The notes under the pieces are model-generated. The model ran no database searches and had not been told where the DNA came from. It was given only the letters and a program-made list of their open reading frames with translations. Positions 6,630 through 11,884 of a DNA stretch of 11,884 nucleotides are shown here, one piece after another. Numbering within the stretch: position 1 is the stretch's first letter; every line of letters starts with the position of its first letter. The stretch covers positions 1 to 11,884 of the forward strand of contig PJER01000064.1 of the NCBI GenBank assembly GCA_002825465.1, given 5' to 3'. Made by a program: the position numbers and the translations under genes. Origin of the DNA: Candidatus Thorarchaeota archaeon MP8T_1 (lineage in GTDB: Archaea > Asgardarchaeota > Thorarchaeia > Thorarchaeales > Thorarchaeaceae).

Positions 6630-6661
6630 GGAATGGAATAGGTATTGTACCCTCCCATTCC
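6630..6661. other. Nested hairpin between membrane hydrolase and NTF2-like genes
   Basis: On the minus strand GGAATGG (6661-6655) pairs with CCATTCC (6636-6630). Inside it, GGTA-CAA-TACC forms a second small stem. The 32-nt structure fills the intergenic gap. It could be a 3' end or processing structure for the upstream gene or a 5'-leader element for the downstream gene. There is no adjacent U-tract of the kind seen at many archaeal terminators. Confidence 0.35.
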
Positions 6662-6679
6662 AGGATTTAAACTAGTTTT

Positions 6680-8506
6680 TTAGATTAGCATTCCAGCAGT
6701 CAAAATCCAAACTACTAACAAAGTTCCCATTATCGCTCCCAAGTACACTCTTCCCGTTCTGATATAGAATGCAGTCATGATAAAGAAGATACCTGCAAAG
6801 AGTGGTAGATATGCCATCAGGAAAATTCCATACAATCCCATTGCAAGGATTGGACCCGTTCCAAATAGAAACATTGGTAGATAGTTGACAAGAATCATCA
6901 CTAGAAGTGTTGACTCCATTGCAAAAACGATTTTGATCCACCAGATAAACTGCGTCTTTATTTTTGTTTCAGATTCGGGAAGCTTGAGTTGCCCAAAAGC
7001 GAAAATTCCACCATTAATCAGGAAGAATGGAAATACAGGTACTATATTCACCAAGAATTGACCAAACCTCTCCGCAGTGAAGGTTTTGAAGACTGGCCAC
7101 ATATATCTGAGTTCTATTCCAAGGAATAATTGAGATGATGCAACAACAAGATAGAGGTAAGAAAAGAGGACAATCGAAAGCAATACTGTCCGGAAGATAT
7201 TTTCTCTAGTTTCTCGATCTCTTATTGTCTTAAAACGACCCACATCTTCATGGGTAATCCCATTCTCTCCTGCTGATGCTTTTCTGAACCATAGTTTGTG
7301 AGCAACACAGGCAATCAATGCATTGACAAGGAACCATAGGAGCAATCCATTTCCAGTTACAAGTAGAAAGATAGGGACATATGCCCCAACAAGAGCACCT
7401 AGCATCAATCCAATCATCGGAAGGAAAAGAAATGTAATTCCACCTATCAGAGAATTAGCAATTGCAAGCTGCCACCAACTTCTTCCCTTGTTCGGTACTT
7501 TCTCAGGAATCGGTCTGGTTATCTCTTTGAAATACGGTATCTCTAACAGGATACTCGCTAATGGTATCAATGACATGAATGCGACAATCAGTGCAAATAA
7601 TGTTGCACCTTCTCGTACCATATATGTCTGAGTAGATATCGCAGCAGTATTCCTTGCTTCTGTTTCTGATATTCCCATTAGTGCTTGTAACATCCATGCT
7701 GTGGTTTCGCTTACACCTTTTGCATTCCAAGTTGCTCCTGGATGAGTACATGGACATTGAGCATACCTGTGAGCTGAACCATCAGTGAAGCTCCCATAGG
7801 TAAAGTCTGCCTGAGCTTCGCTGGCTGAAGTCAGATTTTCATTATATGCTATCATCTCAAGACTATCAGCAAGAAAATCTGCACGTGCTTGTGTTGTGAA
7901 CAGTTCTTCATAAAATGACCATACTGCTAGATAGTTATTCATGTATGAGTGTGTTGTTAGATTGTATGGTCCATCTGCCTGTATGACAATTGCACGATGG
8001 TCTGGATTTGCCTCTGCAATTGCAGATGCTGTCCCTGCTCCCATTGAGTGTCCCACTAGCCCTGTTTGAGTCTCATCAACAAAAGATAATGATTTCAACC
8101 ATTGATATGCTGCATTACCTCCCAGTGTCGAATCAAATATTCCTGTAAAGTATCCCATGATATCAATAACCCGATCTGAATCTCCATGACTTATTTCATC
8201 GAGAGCTAAAGCAATAATTCCATGGCGTGCAAGTTCTAAAGCGGCTGGTCCCTCAGTATCTTTATCATTATTCATTCCGTGGAGTAGCAGTACCGCTGGT
8301 GCTGGTGTACTATCAGTCGCAGTCACTGGCCTATACAACTTTCCTGTTACCGCTTGTCCATTCTCATCTATAATTCGGATGTAATCTACATCAATCGAAC
8401 CAAAATCATTCTGAACCATTCCTGCTATCAGAACTGATGATCCGATGAGTACAAGACAAAGAATGAAGAATTGCTGCTTTCTATCTAATTTACTCAACAC
8501 ACTCAT
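6680..8506 (-). CDS. Alpha/beta hydrolase fused to a multi-span membrane domain
   Basis: A 608-residue protein. A single N-terminal helix (about 13-30) precedes an alpha/beta-hydrolase domain (about 37-280) with the oxyanion-hole motif LLLHG (73-77), DEISHGDSD (103-111) and nucleophile elbow GHSMGAG (Ser154). The catalytic acid is not obvious; His246 or His255, beside a Cys-Pro-Cys, may be the base. The C-terminal half (about 300-606) has roughly eight more helices, at 302-324, 346-372, 375-402, 437-463, 482-506, 519-545, 553-580 and 587-606. The positive N-terminus predicts that the hydrolase faces outside, and it has N-glycosylation sequons at 182 and 224. The ATG at 8506 follows GAGGTG by 6 nt. 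An in-frame GTG at 8515 lies inside that SD and is rejected. A lipid or ester substrate at the membrane is plausible; the true substrate is unknown. Confidence 0.87.
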   Translation of the reverse strand: MSVLSKLDRKQQFFILCLVLIGSSVLIAGMVQNDFGSIDVDYIRIIDENGQAVTGKLYRPVTATDSTPAPAVLLLHGMNNDKDTEGPAALELARHGIIALALDEISHGDSDRVIDIMGYFTGIFDSTLGGNAAYQWLKSLSFVDETQTGLVGHSMGAGTASAIAEANPDHRAIVIQADGPYNLTTHSYMNNYLAVWSFYEELFTTQARADFLADSLEMIAYNENLTSASEAQADFTYGSFTDGSAHRYAQCPCTHPGATWNAKGVSETTAWMLQALMGISETEARNTAAISTQTYMVREGATLFALIVAFMSLIPLASILLEIPYFKEITRPIPEKVPNKGRSWWQLAIANSLIGGITFLFLPMIGLMLGALVGAYVPIFLLVTGNGLLLWFLVNALIACVAHKLWFRKASAGENGITHEDVGRFKTIRDRETRENIFRTVLLSIVLFSYLYLVVASSQLFLGIELRYMWPVFKTFTAERFGQFLVNIVPVFPFFLINGGIFAFGQLKLPESETKIKTQFIWWIKIVFAMESTLLVMILVNYLPMFLFGTGPILAMGLYGIFLMAYLPLFAGIFFIMTAFYIRTGRVYLGAIMGTLLVVWILTAGMLI

Positions 8507-8512
8507 CGATTT

Positions 8513-8518
8513 CACCTC
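8513..8518 (-). promoter_or_regulatory. Shine-Dalgarno deciding the hydrolase start
   Basis: GAGGTG on the minus strand, 6 nt before ATG 8506. It overlaps the in-frame GTG at 8515, so translation must begin at the ATG. Confidence 0.75.
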
Positions 8519-8549
8519 AAGTGAATCAGCATACTATTGACAAAGCCTC

Positions 8550-8556
8550 TATAAAA
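8550..8556 (-). promoter_or_regulatory. TATA box of the membrane hydrolase gene
   Basis: TTTTATA on the minus strand, about 47 nt before ATG 8506. It predicts a leader of about 20 nt that contains the SD, unlike the leaderless gene on the other side of this gap. Confidence 0.5.
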
Positions 8557-8612
8557 GAACGCTGAAAATTCTGAATTGCTTTTGTTTCCTCAATCAAGCT
8601 GAGTGAAGGATG

Positions 8613-8618
8613 TATATA
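8613..8618 (+). promoter_or_regulatory. TATA box of the BtrH-like gene
   Basis: TATATA is centred about 26 nt before the ATG at 8641, with purine-rich GTGAAGGA upstream as a possible BRE. No SD is present, so a leaderless transcript is expected. Confidence 0.6.
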
Positions 8619-8640
8619 GAAGAATGAGCATTAGTATATT

Positions 8641-9672
8641 ATGAGTCATCCAAAGATTGATGCCTTTGAAAATTGTCCTGCACTTGATGGTTATCATTGC
8701 CAAACAAATTCACTTGCTAAGATTTACCATTTTTACAATCATCCCCTCTCTGAAGATATGCTCCTTGGGTTGGGAGCTGGGATGAATTTCATGTATTGGC
8801 AACAGAAAGGTGTTCCACCCTTTATTGGTGCTCGTGGCAACAACAAAGATTTCTTTCACGATATTGGGAAAAGAACTGGTGTTGTAATAGAAGAAAATAC
8901 GACAACCAGTGAAAAGAAAGCTCAACAGGTTCTATTCGAATATCTTGAAAGAAAGGAGCCACTCATGGTCTACGGTGACATGGCATATCTACCTTGGTTT
9001 GAATTTCCTGAGGACTATCACTTCGGAGGTCACACATTTGTCATCTGCGGTTATGATGGGGAAAACGCACTCTTGGCATCAGATATGGATCCTGAGGTTG
9101 CTGGACCGAAGAAAGGATTCTATCATCCACTCACTCTAGAGCAATTATCGAAAGCACGTAGCTCTGCCTACAATCCCTTCCCTCCAAAGAACAAGTATCT
9201 GACATTCAATTTCGATGATTATCATGAACCAACTATTGATGGTATCAATTCCTCTATCAAACAGGCAAGAGATGCCATGTTGAATCCGCCAATCAGTAAT
9301 TTTGGAATCAAGGGGATTCGAAGAACAGCTAAAGAGATCACAAAATGGCCAGACCAGTTCAATGATGAAGAACTTCGGTTGAATCTCTTCAACATCTATA
9401 TCTATACTGAGATTGGGGGAACCGGAGGAGGGAGTTTCCGATACATGTACTCTCGATTTTTAGATGAGGCCGCCATCATCACATCTAATCCTAGACTTTC
9501 TGAATCAGCGACACAGATATTCAGGTCTGGTAAATTGTTTACAGAAATAGGGCTCTTGTTCAAAGATGCTATCAATTCAAAGGTTGTTAGTGATCGAATT
9601 CCACAGGCTGAACAATTGTATTTGCAGATTGCTGATCTTGAAGAGAGCATCTTTGAATCGATTGACCTTTAG
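8641..9672 (+). CDS. BtrH N-terminal domain / DUF4872 protein (papain-like acyltransferase fold)
   Basis: A 343-residue soluble protein. Its N-terminal half matches the BtrH-N family, named after the butirosin enzyme that transfers an acyl side chain from carrier protein to an aminoglycoside. Visible marks are GYHCQTNSLAKIYHFYNHPLSEDMLLGLGAGM (about 17-48), with likely nucleophile Cys20, then GGHTFVICGYD (129-139) with His131, and ASDMD with Asp148 as a third catalytic candidate. The C-terminal half fits DUF4872: ISNFGIKGIRRTAKEI (about 219-234) and TGGGSFRYMYSRFLDEAA (about 261-278). The order of domains and the length are normal for the pair. It is read from its own leaderless promoter, with no carrier protein, NRPS, PKS or transporter next to it, so a metabolite role is not supported by context. 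Cysteine-dependent acyl or amide transfer or hydrolysis of an unknown substrate is the best reading. Confidence 0.85.
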   Translation: MSHPKIDAFENCPALDGYHCQTNSLAKIYHFYNHPLSEDMLLGLGAGMNFMYWQQKGVPPFIGARGNNKDFFHDIGKRTGVVIEENTTTSEKKAQQVLFEYLERKEPLMVYGDMAYLPWFEFPEDYHFGGHTFVICGYDGENALLASDMDPEVAGPKKGFYHPLTLEQLSKARSSAYNPFPPKNKYLTFNFDDYHEPTIDGINSSIKQARDAMLNPPISNFGIKGIRRTAKEITKWPDQFNDEELRLNLFNIYIYTEIGGTGGGSFRYMYSRFLDEAAIITSNPRLSESATQIFRSGKLFTEIGLLFKDAINSKVVSDRIPQAEQLYLQIADLEESIFESIDL

Positions 9673-9674
9673 GA

Positions 9675-10121
9675 CTACTTCCAAATATTCTCCATGGAAT
9701 GTGTATGATAGCATAATCCAGAAAGACTGATTCCAAAACAAGCCATGCTAGTCAGTCCTATTGAGGAAAGAAGTAGAAATGCCTGTACTGAGTTTCCGCC
9801 GAGTAGATAGAATGAAGCAATCAACTGTCCAACTGTCACACCCAGCATAGCAAGCATCATAACAAACATTGTCATGTATGTTAACCGAATCAAATATCGC
9901 CCCATCTTGTCATTCCTATTTACACGATTCAAAATAAGAAGCATCTGACCAATCAGTAATACAACTCCTAGTACAATCAGAAATCCTGCAATATTCTGAA
10001 TTAATAAATTTCCAAGGATTCCGAGCAGATTGAAGATAATGCATAGACTAAGAATTGCATTTGTTACTACACTATAGTACCTGGAAAATGTCGGTGATCT
10101 AAGGAATGCGAAGTTCTCCAC
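9675..10121 (-). CDS. Four-helix membrane protein, unknown function
   Basis: A 148-residue protein with four predicted membrane helices at about 17-38, 44-65, 78-105 and 112-136. A basic cytoplasmic-type loop (NRVNRNDKMGRYLIR, about 65-79) lies between helices 2 and 3. It starts at GTG 10121: GGAGGTG lies 8 nt upstream inside the end of the esterase gene, an in-frame TGA at 10127-10125 prevents a longer start, and an ATG at 10128 is in another frame. The near-overlap (3 bp) shows an operon with the esterase, so it may be a membrane partner. It ends 2 bp from the stop of the convergent BtrH-like gene. I do not recognise a family. Confidence 0.75.
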   Translation of the reverse strand: MENFAFLRSPTFSRYYSVVTNAILSLCIIFNLLGILGNLLIQNIAGFLIVLGVVLLIGQMLLILNRVNRNDKMGRYLIRLTYMTMFVMMLAMLGVTVGQLIASFYLLGGNSVQAFLLLSSIGLTSMACFGISLSGLCYHTHSMENIWK

Positions 10122-10124
10122 TTT

Positions 10125-11420
10125 TCATGCACCTCCAAGTTCCAATGCCATGAATCGTTCAATATAGTAAGTTGAGATTTGACCTCCATAACTCGGGAAT
10201 ACATAATCAAATCCATGACCTGCCCAAGGAATAGTGACGAACAGACATTTCTTTCCTAGACCAGTTGCATAATGATAGAAGCTTACTGTTTGCTCATACC
10301 TTACCAATCCATCCTTACTACCCTGGACCATTATGATTGGTGGAGTTACTGTGCTATTTGATATCAAGAATGTTGCTGACATTTTCTTGTATTGATCCTC
10401 AATTGGAAGAGACCCCTGCATCATGGGATCGAAAAAGCTCGAACCTAGTGATCTTGTAAAGTTGGTTGGCGGATACAACCAGATTCCTCCCTTCACAGTC
10501 ATATTGGTAGTGAAGTTCCCTGCAAAGAGTGGATTACGATAGCCTAATGTGACCAATGATGCCATATGTGCTCCTGCAGATCTCCCCACGACAAAGACAT
10601 TATCCATATCCGCAGAATATTTCGTGGCATTCTGGCTCAACATCTTCGTAAATTCACCAATATTCTCTATCTGATTCTGGAGAGTGTAGCTCCCATTATA
10701 ATTTGGGCCTCCTCCCATTTCTGCAAATGTTCCAAAGATTCCTGCAGCATCACCTGATATTGTAGATATATCAAACAGACCATAGTTCAGATCAAATACT
10801 GCGTATCCCTTAGAAGCAAAGTATCGACTGAATAGAACAATATTCATTGGTCCCTTATTCCCAATCACCCATGCTCCACCATGTAATGTTATTATAACAG
10901 GGAATGGTCCCTCTCCTTCTGGTCGGTACCAATCAAAGAAGAACCTGTCAACTCCATTATCAAAATATTCAATATTTTCCTGCACACTGAATTTTGACTC
11001 ATCGATTGGGATGCCATAGATGTTATCATAGAATGAATAGGGTACGGGTCTCATTGATGAAGTGTCTAGATTCGTATATGCTGTTCCGTAAGTTTCAATC
11101 ATTTGGTGCTCTGCATCAGCGATTGCACTTGGAATTGATCCATATGGAATTATTGCACTCACAAACATGAAAATGCAGAGTCCAGTGATGATGATCATTC
11201 CATTGCGATTCTTCATGAAAGAGAATCTAATGATGATGATTCCACAACAAAGTCCGATGACAAAGATGGCTGGTGCTATACTTGAGTATAAGAGTGCTGT
11301 CAGCCAGCCAATTGTTGATGTATCGAAAAAGAGATACAATATTGTCAGCCCTACGATAGTACCAAGGATGATATAGCACAGAGCTAGAACCAAGTAGCGT
11401 AAGATTCTCTTTGGATTCAT
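10125..11420 (-). CDS. Membrane-tethered HGGAW-type esterase (alpha/beta hydrolase)
   Basis: A 431-residue carboxylesterase-like enzyme with three N-terminal membrane helices (about 8-32, 38-66, 73-93) and a C-terminal alpha/beta-hydrolase domain (about 145-425). The oxyanion motif HGGAW is at 180-184 (hormone-sensitive-lipase/BD-FAE type). The nucleophile is Ser281 in GRSAGAH, the acid Asp370 in GSKDGLV and the base His402 in WAGHGFD, so the triad is complete. Positive residues before helix 1 and between helices 2 and 3 predict an outward-facing catalytic domain. This domain also has six N-x-S/T sequons (about 242, 264, 302, 306, 320, 355), as expected for an exported archaeal glycoprotein. 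I prefer ATG 11420, which starts just before helix 1; an in-frame GTG at 11447 with a weak GAAGTGAG before it would add nine residues. The substrate is unknown. It is coupled to the four-helix protein downstream. Confidence 0.9.
   Translation of the reverse strand: MNPKRILRYLVLALCYIILGTIVGLTILYLFFDTSTIGWLTALLYSSIAPAIFVIGLCCGIIIIRFSFMKNRNGMIIITGLCIFMFVSAIIPYGSIPSAIADAEHQMIETYGTAYTNLDTSSMRPVPYSFYDNIYGIPIDESKFSVQENIEYFDNGVDRFFFDWYRPEGEGPFPVIITLHGGAWVIGNKGPMNIVLFSRYFASKGYAVFDLNYGLFDISTISGDAAGIFGTFAEMGGGPNYNGSYTLQNQIENIGEFTKMLSQNATKYSADMDNVFVVGRSAGAHMASLVTLGYRNPLFAGNFTTNMTVKGGIWLYPPTNFTRSLGSSFFDPMMQGSLPIEDQYKKMSATFLISNSTVTPPIIMVQGSKDGLVRYEQTVSFYHYATGLGKKCLFVTIPWAGHGFDYVFPSYGGQISTYYIERFMALELGGA
10130..10136 (-). 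promoter_or_regulatory. Shine-Dalgarno inside the esterase 3' end
   Basis: GGAGGTG codes the last residues of the esterase (Leu-Gly-Gly-Ala) and sits 8 nt before GTG 10121. It supports translational coupling and the GTG start of the downstream membrane protein. Confidence 0.75.
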
Positions 11421-11481
11421 ACTGAGCACAGCTTCTTGTAATCGCACACACTCACTTCAAAGTTGCTAATCGCTTACCGTG

Positions 11482-11868
11482 CTATTTCTTGATTCTCATA
11501 TCTTCAATCTTCTCTAATGTCAGGAGAGCATTAATGTAATCATCCATAGCATCTGTTCGCTCTTTCAAGGATAAACTTGCATCAAGGATTCTTTTCCTCA
11601 TCATTGTCAGGTATCTATTCTCAAGTCGCTCAAGGTATGTTTGAGATCCAAGTTTTGTGACTCTAATTCTCGGTTGACTTTGTATGTAATCTATCAACTG
11701 AATCCAACTCTCAGCAGTTTTCGGATTGAGTCCAATCTCCTTGAATTCTGATTTTGGGAATGGTTCACGTTGCTTATCGATGAATTTGAAGATTTGTTCC
11801 GCACGTTGTTGAAGGGTTCTGCTCCGCTTCTTCTTTTTCTTTTGCTTAACTTTAGCCTTCTCCGACAT
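11482..11868 (-). CDS. Lys-rich small protein with winged-helix-like region
   Basis: A 128-residue strongly basic protein. Residues 4-17 are almost all Lys/Arg, a disordered tail that could bind nucleic acid. Residues about 20-80 read as helix (RAEQIFKFIDKQ), helix (PKSEFKEIG), helix (NPKTAESWIQLIDYIQSQ) and a short hairpin (RIRVTKLGSQTYLE), the order of a winged helix-turn-helix. Residues 85-128 form two further helices, perhaps for dimerisation. I recognise the fold pattern but no named family. A transcription factor or chromatin-associated role is inference. There is no SD before ATG 11868 and only 16 bases remain to the window edge, so the promoter cannot be judged. It lies 61 bp upstream of the esterase ATG (34 bp from the possible GTG) on the same strand and may belong to that operon. 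Confidence 0.8.
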   Translation of the reverse strand: MSEKAKVKQKKKKKRSRTLQQRAEQIFKFIDKQREPFPKSEFKEIGLNPKTAESWIQLIDYIQSQPRIRVTKLGSQTYLERLENRYLTMMRKRILDASLSLKERTDAMDDYINALLTLEKIEDMRIKK

Positions 11869-11884
11869 AAATACAATAATGTAT

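Noticed and set aside
8509..8515. GTG at 8515 as the start of the membrane hydrolase
   Set aside because: It overlaps the GAGGTG Shine-Dalgarno sequence that serves the ATG at 8506.
11820..11850. Purine-rich tract as a regulatory repeat
   Set aside because: It is explained by the Lys/Arg-rich N-terminus of the 128-residue protein.
1..11884. Mobile element, CRISPR or defence-system signals
   Set aside because: No transposase, integrase, nuclease, spaced direct repeats or terminal inverted repeats were found. The genes look like stable chromosomal ones.

Overview
The window reads as archaeal DNA of about 40% G+C. The signs are an archaeal-type tungsten/molybdenum aldehyde:ferredoxin oxidoreductase (AOR), a MoaD-like sulfur carrier, TATA boxes about 26-28 nt upstream of start codons (leaderless transcripts), GGAGGTG-type ribosome binding sites on internal operon genes, and a surface protein with a Thr/Ser stalk and a C-terminal membrane anchor ending in Arg-Lys-Arg-Gly. 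The style resembles anaerobic Asgard archaea such as Thorarchaeota, but that placement is inferred from gene content only.

Region 1 (1-3435) is a tungsto/molybdopterin redox neighbourhood. A left-truncated AOR gene (minus strand) diverges from a moaD/thiS-like gene across one short promoter region. Two small SCP2-like lipid-binding proteins follow on the plus strand. Convergent to them are a 66-residue two-helix membrane protein and an fdhD homologue. AOR, the MoaD-like carrier and FdhD fit together as an enzyme plus cofactor maturation. The FdhD, however, lacks the CxxC loop used for sulfur transfer in Escherichia coli.

Region 2 (3436-6594) holds an unrecognised 262-residue protein, a secreted and membrane-anchored seven-repeat SBBP beta-propeller protein, and a small NTF2-like/putative lumazine-binding protein.

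Region 3 (6595-11884) contains two unrelated alpha/beta hydrolases built into membrane proteins: a 608-residue hydrolase with about nine membrane segments, and a 431-residue HGGAW-type esterase behind three membrane segments. Both hydrolase domains are predicted to face outward. Between them is a leaderless gene for a BtrH-N/DUF4872 protein, a cysteine acyltransferase/protease-like fold otherwise linked to antibiotic side-chain transfer. The esterase forms a probable operon with a downstream four-helix membrane protein and perhaps with an upstream Lys-rich winged-helix-like protein.

No tRNA, rRNA, CRISPR array, insertion sequence or phage gene was seen. No gene-free stretch exceeds about 160 bases. 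I did not find a clearly new multi-gene system. The most unusual items are the FdhD without its cysteine loop, the orphan 262-residue protein, the isolated BtrH-like protein and the membrane-fused hydrolases.
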